Below the pieces are notes generated by a model that was not told the DNA's origin, made no database searches, and saw only the letters and a list, made by a program, of their open reading frames with translations. The translations under genes were made by a program, and so were the position numbers. From an uncultured Bacteroidia bacterium (GTDB lineage Bacteria; Bacteroidota; Bacteroidia; Bacteroidales; UBA932): a DNA stretch of 64,000 bases. The DNA lies in contig CADAAA010000001.1 of NCBI GenBank assembly GCA_902785785.1, forward strand, positions 1-64,000, given 5' to 3'. This document shows, piece by piece, positions 34,243 through 42,487 of this stretch (positions within the stretch are counted from its first letter, which is position 1; each line of letters starts with the position of its first letter).

Positions 34243-34830
34243 ATGAAAATCATTTTTGCCACTGGAAACAAGGGAAAGCTCCGCGAGGCCGCGGAGATCC
34301 TCGGCGATGGCTTCACGCTGATGAGCCCTGCCGACATGGGTATCACCGAGGATGTCGAGGAGACTGGAGAGACGCTTATCGAGAACTCAGTCATCAAGGC
34401 GGATTACATACACGCCCGCACGGGGCTTGACTGCTTCGCCGACGACACGGGGCTCGAAGTGGATGCCCTCGGGGGCGCGCCGGGCGTGCATTCCGCACGC
34501 TACGCGACCGAGGGGCACGACTTCGAAGCCAATATCGACAAGCTCCTGGCGGAGCTGGAGAAGCATCCCGGTGAGCCCCGCACAGCCCGTTTCCGCAGCG
34601 TTGTAACGCTTATTTTCAAGGGAGAATACCATTTCTTCGAAGGGACGCTCGAAGGTGTCATCGCCATGGCTCGCAGGGGCGGCAACGGCTTCGGTTACGA
34701 TCCGGTATTCATCCCTGATGAGTATCCCGACAACACCGTGGCTGAACTCGACGACGAGACCAAGAACTCCATCTCGCACCGCGGCAAGGCCCTCCGGGCG
34801 ATGGCGGACTGGCTCCGCGAATACGCTTAG
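34243..34830 (+). CDS. rdgB: dITP/XTP pyrophosphatase (Ham1 family)
   Basis: 195 residues from the ATG at 34243; an upstream in-frame TTG lies inside the promoter box and is rejected. Signature motifs are FATGNKGKLREA at the N-terminus, DDTGLEVDALGGAPGVHSARY, GNGFGYDPVF and SHRGKALRAM at the C-terminus. It removes non-canonical purine triphosphates from the nucleotide pool. recO starts 3 bases downstream. Confidence 0.95.
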   Translation: MKIIFATGNKGKLREAAEILGDGFTLMSPADMGITEDVEETGETLIENSVIKADYIHARTGLDCFADDTGLEVDALGGAPGVHSARYATEGHDFEANIDKLLAELEKHPGEPRTARFRSVVTLIFKGEYHFFEGTLEGVIAMARRGGNGFGYDPVFIPDEYPDNTVAELDDETKNSISHRGKALRAMADWLREYA

Positions 34831-34833
34831 CAG

Positions 34834-35478
34834 ATGGATTCCGACCTGATCGTCCTGAACCTCACCAAACTAGGAGAGAGCTCCGTAGTCCTGCACACCA
34901 TCAGCAGGGAGTACGGACGCAAGAGTTTTGTGATCAAGGTATCCCGCAAGACTCCTATGTCACAGTTCCTCCCTTTGAACATCCTCGAGGCGGACGTGAC
35001 GGAAAGCACGCGCACCACCCTCTGGCGGGCCGGGCGCGTGACTGTCAAGCATCCACTTACCGGTATCCGTTCCAACATCTACAAGAACACCATGACACTC
35101 TTCATGAGCGAGGTCCTGTACAGGGCGGTCAAGGATGGCGCGCGCGAGGACGGCCTGTTCGAATGGCTTGAGCGGAGCATCCTGACACTGGATGCCATGG
35201 AGAGGGATTTTTCCAACTATCCGCTCCGTTTCCTGACGGAACTGGCCGTGGCGATGGGCTTCAGCCCGTCAGCCGAGGCCCTCGCTCCGTTCGCGGGACG
35301 CTACTATTCCTTGCTTTCGGAGTTCATAGAGGCGCCTTTCACCGAGTCCATGATTATCCCCATGAACGGAGAGGTGCGCAACGCACTGTCAGAAATCCTT
35401 CTGAAGTACCTTGCGCACCACTCCGAGTCTTCCCTCAATGTTCAGTCGCTGAAGGTCCTGCGGGAGTTGTACGTCTAA
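34834..35478 (+). CDS. recO: DNA repair protein RecO
   Basis: A 214-residue protein with an N-terminal OB fold (IVLNLTKLGESSVVLHTISREYGRKSFVIK) and a helical C-terminal part. It mediates RecA loading with RecR and binds single-stranded-DNA-binding protein. The cysteine zinc finger of many RecO proteins is absent, as is common in Bacteroidales, and the protein is short. It follows rdgB by 3 bases, and its stop overlaps the converging EamA stop by 4 bases. Confidence 0.88.
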   Translation: MDSDLIVLNLTKLGESSVVLHTISREYGRKSFVIKVSRKTPMSQFLPLNILEADVTESTRTTLWRAGRVTVKHPLTGIRSNIYKNTMTLFMSEVLYRAVKDGAREDGLFEWLERSILTLDAMERDFSNYPLRFLTELAVAMGFSPSAEALAPFAGRYYSLLSEFIEAPFTESMIIPMNGEVRNALSEILLKYLAHHSESSLNVQSLKVLRELYV

Positions 35479-36326
35479 ATGCTTGAGCCGTAGAGCAGCA
35501 ATGCCATGCCGGCGAGGAGGATGGCGAGGTCGACGGCCTTCTCCTTGATCTTCTTTTCCTTGAAAACGATGGCGCCGAGCACGAATGTCACGACGACGGA
35601 GCAGCGGCGGATGAGCGAGACGACAGACAGCAGCGCTCCTTCCTGTTTGAGGGCATAGAAGTACAGCATGTCGGCTCCCACGATGAACAGGGCTATCACC
35701 GGCAGCATCCAGTCCCAGTGGAAGCGCTCCCGGTTTTCCTTGTCATGCAATGCTTTGACAATCACGCAGATGACAAGCATCACCGTGACGTAGAAGTTGC
35801 ACCAACACTGGATGAACAACGGCTCCATGTCGGCTATCATGTGCTTGTCGTAGAGGGCGCTGGCCACTCCTGCAAGGACCGAGATGACCATGGCCAGGAC
35901 ACCCTTGCTCTTCGAGAATGCGATGCCTTCCTTCTTGCTGGCGCCGCTGAGCAGCGTCATCGCCAGCAGTGCAAGCGCGACGCCGGCCCACTGCCAGGCG
36001 TTGAGGCGCTCTCCGAACAGGACGATCGAGAACAGCACCACGAAGAAAGGCCTGGAAGCCTTGATGGTACTGGCCGTAGTTACGGGCAGCAGCTTGAGGG
36101 CTATGAGCCCGCTCACCCACGAGACGGTCACCATGAAAGCCTTGAGCTGGAGTCTCATATGGTCTTCGACCGGTCCGGAGGAGAAGAAGGGGATGAGCAA
36201 AATGGTGGAAATGGCCGTGGCGGCCAGCAGCACCCACAGGACGCCGTTGTTCTTGAGCGCCTGTTTCTTGAAGACGTCATAGATGCCCAGCAACAGAGCC
36301 GAGCCGAGTGTCATTACCAGCCACAT
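35475..36326 (-). CDS. EamA/DMT-family membrane transporter
   Basis: A 283-residue membrane protein with about ten hydrophobic helices in two EamA repeats (first about 4-130, second about 145-280; SRPFFVVLFSIVLFGERLN and RRCSVVVTFVLGAIVFKE are the repeat-end motifs). The family exports metabolites or amino acids; the substrate is unknown. It starts 12 bases after the nucleoside kinase and is the last gene of the MBL-uvrA-kinase unit. Confidence 0.88.
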   Translation of the reverse strand: MWLVMTLGSALLLGIYDVFKKQALKNNGVLWVLLAATAISTILLIPFFSSGPVEDHMRLQLKAFMVTVSWVSGLIALKLLPVTTASTIKASRPFFVVLFSIVLFGERLNAWQWAGVALALLAMTLLSGASKKEGIAFSKSKGVLAMVISVLAGVASALYDKHMIADMEPLFIQCWCNFYVTVMLVICVIVKALHDKENRERFHWDWMLPVIALFIVGADMLYFYALKQEGALLSVVSLIRRCSVVVTFVLGAIVFKEKKIKEKAVDLAILLAGMALLLYGSSI

Positions 36327-36338
36327 GGTCTGAAGGTT

Positions 36339-37334
36339 CTAAAGGGTTTGTCCGCCGATGAACTCCCTCATGATGGAAGTCGGGGGAATAGCGGCGATCT
36401 CTGCCGGGGTGAAAGCCCTGACATGGTTCAGGAAAGCGATGAGCTTCTGCGCCTTCTCGTAGACGGGCGAAGACTCGGCGATGCCATAGAGCAGCGGCTC
36501 CGCGAAATACTTCAGAACCGGAGTGTCGTAGAGGGTGGAAGAATTGAACACCGTGTCGGCATTCTCCTCGTAGGGGAAGATGTTGAGTGTCTCGCCGCGG
36601 CGGACGCTGGGCCAGAGCATCAGCGTGCGCTCCGGCGAGATGCCGCGGGCGCGGTTGTCGCGCACGATGCGGCGCAGAAGGCGCTTGTCGGTGGTGGAGT
36701 TGTGCACCTTCTCGCCTCCCGGCAGGGCTGAAAGCGAGGAGATGTATATGCGGAAGATGCGGTCCTGGTCCACTGCGGCTGTGAGTGCCGGGTTCAGGGC
36801 ATGGATGCCTTCCATGAAGAGGATGTCCTTGTCTCCGAGGCTCATGCGTCGGCTCTCGTCCATGACGGTCTTTCCTTCCTTGAAGTCGTACTTGGGGATG
36901 ATGACTTCCTTGCCGGCGAGCAGGTCGTTGAGGTTGGAGTCGAGCATTTCGATGTTCATTGCTCCGAGCGACTCGAAGTCGTATTCTCCCTTCTCATCCT
37001 TAGGAGTCTGGTCACGCGGGACGAAATAATTGTCCAGCTCTATGACCTTCGGGGTGAGTCCGAGCACGCGGCACTGCTGGGCGATGCGCAGCGAAGATGA
37101 GGTCTTGCCGCTGGAAGAAGGCCCCGAGATCATCACGATGCGCGAGACATGCCGGCGCCAGTAGATCTGGTTGGCCATGCCTGCATATTTTCGCTCCTGG
37201 CGCGCTTCGCAGAGGTTGATGAGCTCGATACCCTTGCCCTCCGCTAGGGTTTGGTTGAGTTTGTCGAGAGTGTCGATCCCGATGGCTTCGCACCAGTCGT
37301 GGTACTCCTGCCTGGCGGCTTCAATCTTTGTCAT
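36339..37334 (-). CDS. Uridine kinase-like nucleoside kinase, N-terminally short
   Basis: 331 residues from the ATG at 37334, which overlaps the uvrA stop as ATGA. The P-loop is GPSSSGKTS (about residue 71). Later come ELDNYFVPRD and DILFMEGIHALNP, as in uridine/phosphoribulokinase-type kinases. The related Bacteroidales kinases I know carry a TGS/threonyl-tRNA-synthetase-like region of about 200 residues in front; here only its end is left (INLCEARQERKYAGMANQIY). The catalytic half appears intact. Translational coupling to uvrA is likely. Confidence 0.85.
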   Translation of the reverse strand: MTKIEAARQEYHDWCEAIGIDTLDKLNQTLAEGKGIELINLCEARQERKYAGMANQIYWRRHVSRIVMISGPSSSGKTSSSLRIAQQCRVLGLTPKVIELDNYFVPRDQTPKDEKGEYDFESLGAMNIEMLDSNLNDLLAGKEVIIPKYDFKEGKTVMDESRRMSLGDKDILFMEGIHALNPALTAAVDQDRIFRIYISSLSALPGGEKVHNSTTDKRLLRRIVRDNRARGISPERTLMLWPSVRRGETLNIFPYEENADTVFNSSTLYDTPVLKYFAEPLLYGIAESSPVYEKAQKLIAFLNHVRAFTPAEIAAIPPTSIMREFIGGQTL

Positions 37335-40198
37335 AATATCTCCTTTAAGTATTTTCCGGTTACGGAGTCCGGGTCTTCGGCGACTTCCTCGGGGGTGCCG
37401 CATGCTACGATGCGTCCGCCCTTGGCTCCGCCTTCCGGTCCCATGTCTATCAGGTAGTCGACGCTCTTGAGGACGTCGAGGTTGTGTTCGATGATGATGA
37501 CGGTATTGCCTTGTTCCACCAGCTTGTCAAGCACGCCGAGCAGTACCTTGATGTCCTCGAAATGCAGGCCGGTCGTAGGCTCGTCGAGGATGTACAGGGT
37601 GTTGCCCGTGGCTTTCTTGAACAGCTCGGCGGCGAGTTTCATGCGCTGGCTCTCGCCGCCGGATAAGGTCACGGCGGACTGCCCGAGGTGGACGTAGCCG
37701 AGGCCGACGTCCACGAGGGCCTCCAGTTTCTGCGCTATGCGCGGGATGCCCTTGAAGAACTCGTATGCCTCGCTGATCGGCATCTCGAGCACGTCGTTGA
37801 TGCTCTTGCCCTTGTAATGTACGGCGAGGGTGTCCTCCTTGTAACGTTGTCCACGGCACTGGTCGCAGACGACGTTGACCGAAGGCAGGAAGTTCATCTC
37901 AATGACCTTGATGCCCGCGCCCTTGCACTCTTCGCAGCGGCCGCCGGGGACGTTGAAGGAGAATCGTCCGGCCTTGAAGCCGCGGACCTTGGCGTCCGGC
38001 GTGTCCTCGAAGAGGGCGCGGATATCGTTGAACACTCCGGTGAACGTAGCAGGATTGGAACGCGGCGTCCGGCCGATGGGGCTTTGGTCTATCTCGATGA
38101 GCTTGTCTATGTTCTTGATGCCGACTATCTCGCGGTAGGGCAGCGGTTTGACATTGGAGCGGTAGAACTTGTTCTTGAGCACCGGCATCAGGGTCTCGTT
38201 GACGAGGCTGGACTTGCCGCTGCCGCTGACTCCTGCCACTCCGATGAAAGTGCCGAGAGGGAAGTCCACGTCCAGGTCCTTGAGGTTGTTGCCGCAGGCG
38301 CCGCGCACGCCGAGCGTGAGACCGTTGCCGCGGCGCCGTACCTTCGGCACCGGAATCGACTCCTCTCCCGCCAGGTATTCCAGCGTCAGGGATCCAGCTT
38401 CAGCCTGAGGGGTTCCGGTCCGAAAAATGTCCTTCGGACCCCCCCCAAGCTTATCGCTTGGGTCCCCCCCTCTTATGTTGCCGAGGGTGGCACAATTTTT
38501 CGGACCGGACCCCTCAGGCTGAGCTGAAGGAACCGGGCCGCTGTAGCAGATGCGGCCGCCGTCTTCGCCGGGGCCGGGGCCGACGTCGATGAGCCAGTCG
38601 GCCGAGAGCATCGTCTCGAGGTCGTGCTCGACGACGATGACGGTATTGCCCTCGTCGCGGAGTTTCTTGAGCGAAGCGATGAGCTTGCGATTGTCGCGCT
38701 GGTGGAGGCCGATGGACGGCTCGTCGAGGATGTAGATCACGTTGACGAGCTTTGAGCCGATCTGCGTCGCCAGCCTTATCCGCTGGCTCTCGCCGCCGGA
38801 AAGCGAACCCGTCGGACGGTCGAGCGACAGGTACTCCAGACCGACATCCACCAGGAAATCCACCCTGTCGGTGAGTTCCTTGAGGATGTCGCGTGCGATG
38901 GCCTTCTCCTTGGCGGAGAACTTCTCCGGCAGGGAGGCGAGCCAAGTCTTGAGCTCGGAAATTTCCATTGCAGACACTTCCGCGATGGTCTTGCCGTCTA
39001 TCTTGAAATAGTTGGTATTCTCGTTGAGGCGTGTGCCATGGCAGACCGGACAGACGACCTTGTCGTCGATGTCCTCGACGACGCCGTCCCAGCCCACCAT
39101 CTCGCTGTCCGAGCCGTCCCCGATGCGGAATAGTTCGTCCGAGCCGAAAACCAGCAGGGACACGGCCTCTTCCGGGATCTCGTCGATCGGTGCGAATAGG
39201 GAGAAATCATGCTTGCGCGCAATGGCCCGGACGGTTTCGAACTTGCGGTTCTCCCGCATCCGTCCAAGCGGTACGATGCCTCCGGCCGCAATGCTCAGGC
39301 TGCGGTCCGGCACGATGGTGTCCATGTTGACGTCCACAATCATGCCGAGGCCCTTGCAGTGCGGGCAGTAGCCTTCAGGCGAATTGAAGGAGAACGAATG
39401 CGGCGCCGGCTCCTGGAGCGATATGCCGCTGTCCGGATCCACCAGATGCTTGGAATAATGCCGGAGCTCACCTGTCTCCATGTCCAGCAGGGCAAGGGCG
39501 CCCTTGCCCATGCCGAGCGCATTGACGACGGAGTCGCGTATGCGCTTGGAGTCACCCGCGCCGGGCTTGAGCTTGTCCACGACCAGCTCGATGAAATGCC
39601 CCTTGTAGCGGTCGAGGGCGTCTACCTCGTTGAGAGGGACTATCTCCCCGTCGATGCGCACCTGGGTGTAACCGCGCTTGCGCAGCTGCTCGAACAGCTC
39701 GCGGTAGTGGCCCTTGCGGCCACGCACGAGCGGGGCGAGCAGGATGCACTTCCGTCCTTCATATTCGGACATGATCAGGTCGACGATCTGCGCGTCGCTG
39801 TAGCGGACCATCTCCTTTCCCGTGACGGGGGAGTAAGCGCGCGAGGCGCGGGCGTACAGAAGTCTCAGGAAGTCGTATATCTCAGTGATGGTGCCGACCG
39901 TGGAGCGGGGATTGCCTACAGTGGTCTTCTGCTCTATGGCAATGATGGGGCTGAGGCCCGTGATGTTCTCCACCTCGGGCTTCTCCAGTATCCCCATGAA
40001 ATGCTTGGCGTACGGGGAGAGAGTGTTCATGTAGCGACGCTGGCCCTCCGCATAGAGCGTGTCGAAAGCCAGCGAGGACTTGCCGCTGCCGCTCAAGCCC
40101 GTGATGACCACGAACTTGCGGCGCGGTATCGAAACGTCCGCGTTCTTAAGGTTGTGCGCCTTGGCGCCTTCTATGACGATATACTCACCTTTATCCAT
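37331..40198 (-). CDS. uvrA: Excinuclease ABC subunit A with an in-frame palindromic insertion
   Basis: A 955-residue damage-recognition ATPase of nucleotide excision repair. The first Walker A is GLSGSGKSS (34-42). The zinc finger of the first half is incomplete (only CPHCKGLG is clear) and a second is CEECKG...CDQCRG. Signature motifs LSGGESQRIRLA and LSGGESQRMKLA and the second Walker A GVSGSGKSSL are intact. Residues about 558-601, between YSGPVPSAQ and GSLTLEYLAGEE, are not part of the family and are encoded by a palindrome (38396-38526). The insert lies in the linker between ATPase halves, so activity is probably kept. The gene overlaps the MBL gene upstream by 8 bases and the kinase downstream by 4. 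Confidence 0.95.
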   Translation of the reverse strand: MDKGEYIVIEGAKAHNLKNADVSIPRRKFVVITGLSGSGKSSLAFDTLYAEGQRRYMNTLSPYAKHFMGILEKPEVENITGLSPIIAIEQKTTVGNPRSTVGTITEIYDFLRLLYARASRAYSPVTGKEMVRYSDAQIVDLIMSEYEGRKCILLAPLVRGRKGHYRELFEQLRKRGYTQVRIDGEIVPLNEVDALDRYKGHFIELVVDKLKPGAGDSKRIRDSVVNALGMGKGALALLDMETGELRHYSKHLVDPDSGISLQEPAPHSFSFNSPEGYCPHCKGLGMIVDVNMDTIVPDRSLSIAAGGIVPLGRMRENRKFETVRAIARKHDFSLFAPIDEIPEEAVSLLVFGSDELFRIGDGSDSEMVGWDGVVEDIDDKVVCPVCHGTRLNENTNYFKIDGKTIAEVSAMEISELKTWLASLPEKFSAKEKAIARDILKELTDRVDFLVDVGLEYLSLDRPTGSLSGGESQRIRLATQIGSKLVNVIYILDEPSIGLHQRDNRKLIASLKKLRDEGNTVIVVEHDLETMLSADWLIDVGPGPGEDGGRICYSGPVPSAQPEGSGPKNCATLGNIRGGDPSDKLGGGPKDIFRTGTPQAEAGSLTLEYLAGEESIPVPKVRRRGNGLTLGVRGACGNNLKDLDVDFPLGTFIGVAGVSGSGKSSLVNETLMPVLKNKFYRSNVKPLPYREIVGIKNIDKLIEIDQSPIGRTPRSNPATFTGVFNDIRALFEDTPDAKVRGFKAGRFSFNVPGGRCEECKGAGIKVIEMNFLPSVNVVCDQCRGQRYKEDTLAVHYKGKSINDVLEMPISEAYEFFKGIPRIAQKLEALVDVGLGYVHLGQSAVTLSGGESQRMKLAAELFKKATGNTLYILDEPTTGLHFEDIKVLLGVLDKLVEQGNTVIIIEHNLDVLKSVDYLIDMGPEGGAKGGRIVACGTPEEVAEDPDSVTGKYLKEIL
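38396..38526. repeat. Palindromic element inserted in frame in uvrA
   Basis: Arms of 35 bases (38396-38430 and 38492-38526) are inverted copies differing by three single-base indels. An inner hairpin, CCCAAGC (38444-38450), loop TTATC, GCTTGGG (38456-38462), lies between C-rich tracts. The element adds about 44 codons without a stop. It is open on the opposite strand as well. I see no second copy in this window. Confidence 0.85.
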
Positions 40199-40892
40199 TG
40201 AGTTCTATCCCGTCTGCGTCCCAGTCGATGCCTTCCTGCTCCTTTTCTCCCCATGGCTGGAGGAACGGGTTGTGCGTCCTTTCATCACTGATGGTGGTCG
40301 GCCGGCCGTGGCCGGGTATCACCACTGTATCGCCGTCCAGGCCCATCAACTTGTCCATGATGGAGACAATAAGCTTGTCATAACTCCCTCCGTGGAGGTC
40401 CGTACGTCCGATCGAGCCCGCAAAGAGCGTGTCTCCGCTGAACAGCAGCTTTTCGGCCCTGCAGTAGAAGCTCAGTCCGCCCTTGGTATGCCCCGGGGTG
40501 GCAATCACCTCCCACTTCCTTCCTACGGCGTTGATGACATCCCCGTCGACCGCGTCGACGGTATCGAACTTCATTTCGGGAGTGTAACCGTATGGCGCCG
40601 CCATCTGCTTCCCCATCCCGATGAGTTCCACGTCATCCGGATGCATGTACACCGGAATCTCTCCGAATGCGTCAAGGCAGCGGTTCACACCGAAAATGTG
40701 GTCGAAATGTCCATGGGTGATTAAAACCGCCTCGATCCGGAGCCCTTCCTTGCGGATGAAATCCGCGAAAGGCGCAAACTCCTGTCCGTCTACGAATCCC
40801 GGATCCACCAGCACCGCGCCGCCGTCTTCATAAGCGACCCAGCAGTTCTCATGGAACAAAGGGTTGCAGCGGAAATATTCAAGCTTAAGCAT
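40191..40892 (-). CDS. MBL-fold metallo-hydrolase (glyoxalase II-like)
   Basis: A 233-residue metallo-beta-lactamase-fold hydrolase. The metal-binding motif is THGHFDH (about residue 80). A second His is in TPGHTKGGL, an Asp in FSGDTLFAGSIGRTD, and the last His in PGHGRPT. This pattern fits the YcbL/glyoxalase II-like thioester hydrolase group; the substrate is unproven. Two minus-strand -7 boxes lie upstream (TATTTTTG at 40920-40913, TAGATTTG at 40907-40900). It is the first gene of MBL-uvrA-kinase-EamA. Confidence 0.88.
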   Translation of the reverse strand: MLKLEYFRCNPLFHENCWVAYEDGGAVLVDPGFVDGQEFAPFADFIRKEGLRIEAVLITHGHFDHIFGVNRCLDAFGEIPVYMHPDDVELIGMGKQMAAPYGYTPEMKFDTVDAVDGDVINAVGRKWEVIATPGHTKGGLSFYCRAEKLLFSGDTLFAGSIGRTDLHGGSYDKLIVSIMDKLMGLDGDTVVIPGHGRPTTISDERTHNPFLQPWGEKEQEGIDWDADGIELNG

Positions 40893-40933
40893 CGAAAATC
40901 AAATCTAACTTACAAAAATAAAAAAAAGCTTGT

Positions 40934-40941
40934 TAAATTTG
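40934..40941 (+). promoter_or_regulatory. -7 box for the deoxynucleoside kinase pair
   Basis: TAAATTTG, 27 bases before the ATG at 40969, in the region divergent from the MBL gene. Confidence 0.5.
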
Positions 40942-40968
40942 CGTTGATAACAGAAAAACCCTCCTGAC

Positions 40969-41586
40969 ATGCACATAGGAATAGCCGGGAACATCGGCAG
41001 CGGCAAGACCACGCTCACCAGCATGCTGGCGGAGCATTATGGCTGGACCCCGAAGTTCGAGGCAGTCACCTACAATCCGTATCTGGAGGACTATTACAAG
41101 GACATCCCGCGCTGGTCATACAATCTCGAAACATATTTCCTCGCCCAGCGTTTCAAGGACGTGCTCGAGATCGCCGGCAGCAATGACACGGTCATCCAGG
41201 ACCGCACGATCTTCGAGGGTGTATATATCTTCGTCGCCAACAACAAGGCCCTCGGCAATCTCTCCGAGAGGGATTACAACACCTTCATGGAGCTGTTCAA
41301 CCTGATGATGTCGATGGTGAAGCTGCCCGACCTGCTTATCTACCTCAAATCCTCCGTTCCCCACCTCGTCTCCCAGATCCAAAAACGTGGCCGGGAATAC
41401 GAGCAGAGCATCAGCCTCGAGTACCTTGCCGGCCTGAACTCCAGGTACGACGAGTGGATCGCCTCATACAAGGGCAACGTTCTGGTCATCGATGCCGACA
41501 ACCTCGACTTCAAGAACCGTCCGGAAGATTTTTCGTACATAACGGACAGGATCGATGCTGCCCTGTTCGGACTTTTCCCGGAATAA
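40969..41586 (+). CDS. Deoxynucleoside kinase, copy 1
   Basis: A 205-residue kinase of the dCK/dGK family. The P-loop GNIGSGKTT is at 7-15, the substrate-binding QDRTIFE at about 77, and the LID arginines in KRGREYE. It phosphorylates deoxynucleosides for salvage. The next gene encodes a clear paralogue 36 bases later. In lactobacilli, tandem dAK and dGK genes form a heterodimer, and the same may hold here. Which base each copy prefers cannot be read. Confidence 0.9.
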   Translation: MHIGIAGNIGSGKTTLTSMLAEHYGWTPKFEAVTYNPYLEDYYKDIPRWSYNLETYFLAQRFKDVLEIAGSNDTVIQDRTIFEGVYIFVANNKALGNLSERDYNTFMELFNLMMSMVKLPDLLIYLKSSVPHLVSQIQKRGREYEQSISLEYLAGLNSRYDEWIASYKGNVLVIDADNLDFKNRPEDFSYITDRIDAALFGLFPE

Positions 41587-41622
41587 ACCGTATATTTGTA
41601 TTGAACCAAAATCCTTGACACC

Positions 41623-42249
41623 ATGCATATCGCAGTTGCCGGAAACATAGGAAGTGGCAAGACCACCCTGACCAAGATGCTCGCAGCCCACTATGGCTGG
41701 ACCCCGAAATTCGAGTCGGTGGACTACAACCCTTATCTTGCCGATTATTACGAGGATATGGAGCGCTGGTCCTTCAATCTCCAGATCTATTTCCTCAACA
41801 AGCGTTTCAAGGATGTCGTGGACATCTCCAAGACCGACGAGGTCATCATTCAGGACCGCACCATCTACGAGGATGCCCGCATCTTCGCGCCCAACCTCCA
41901 TGCGATGGGCTTGATGAGCACCCGCGACTTCGAAAACTATTCCGACCTCTTCGACCTGATGATGTCAATGGTCAATCCCCCGGACCTGCTGATCTACCTC
42001 AAGTCCTCGATCCCCAACCTTGTCGCACAGATCCAGAAGAGGGGCAGGGAGTATGAGAAAGGCATCCGCATCGACTATCTTACCGGTCTGAACGAACGTT
42101 ATGAGGAGTGGATAGCCGGCTACAAGGGTAACCTCCTGGTCGTCGATGCCGACAACGTCAAGTTCGCCAACCGTCCGGAGGACTTCGAGAAGGTCACGGA
42201 TATGATCGACGCCAAGCTCTTCGGCCTGTTCCCGGCCGACGAAGCATAG
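41623..42249 (+). CDS. Deoxynucleoside kinase, copy 2
   Basis: A 208-residue paralogue of the preceding kinase, with the same P-loop (GNIGSGKTT), QDRTIYEDARIF and KRGREYEKGI motifs. The two share long stretches (HYGWTPKFE, LLIYLKSS, VAQIQ or VSQIQ) but differ around the substrate pocket (VTYNPYLEDYYKDIPRW versus VDYNPYLADYYEDMERW). This supports a duplicated pair with different nucleoside preference. Confidence 0.9.
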   Translation: MHIAVAGNIGSGKTTLTKMLAAHYGWTPKFESVDYNPYLADYYEDMERWSFNLQIYFLNKRFKDVVDISKTDEVIIQDRTIYEDARIFAPNLHAMGLMSTRDFENYSDLFDLMMSMVNPPDLLIYLKSSIPNLVAQIQKRGREYEKGIRIDYLTGLNERYEEWIAGYKGNLLVVDADNVKFANRPEDFEKVTDMIDAKLFGLFPADEA

Positions 42250-42273
42250 CAGTAGGAAACATACACAAAAATA

Positions 42274-42305
42274 GAGACCGCGCCATTCCCCAAAAGCGCG
42301 GTCTC
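42274..42305 (-). terminator. Hairpin terminator, probably for the minus-strand gene
   Basis: GAGACCGCGC (42274-42283) pairs perfectly with GCGCGGTCTC (42296-42305). On the minus strand it is followed by TATTTTTG. On the plus strand the downstream sequence has no T-run. Confidence 0.7.
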
Positions 42306-42410
42306 CGTATATAAAACGAACTTAACAAATAGACACGAAATGAAATTTCGAATGTCCGATGCAAAAATAGCTTACAATTTTTAATATTCCAAGCAAAAGC
42401 CCGGAATTTT

Positions 42411-42455
42411 TTAAAACGATTTATCTTTTCCTGTCCGGTAGTCGCTGACAGTCAG
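42411..42455 (-). pseudogene. Relic of an AraC-family regulator C-terminus
   Basis: On the minus strand the last 14 codons read LTVSDYRTGKDKSF and then TAA. The intact regulator at 43648 ends LTPSDYRIGKDKSF and stop. Over 45 bases the two are identical at 37 positions by my count. An in-frame TGA lies just upstream of the matching part, so this is a fragment and not a gene. The remaining bases from 42306 to 42410 show only A/T-rich sequence. Confidence 0.75.
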
Positions 42456-42487
42456 GCAAATCCCTTGGTTTCATCCCTGATGATTCC

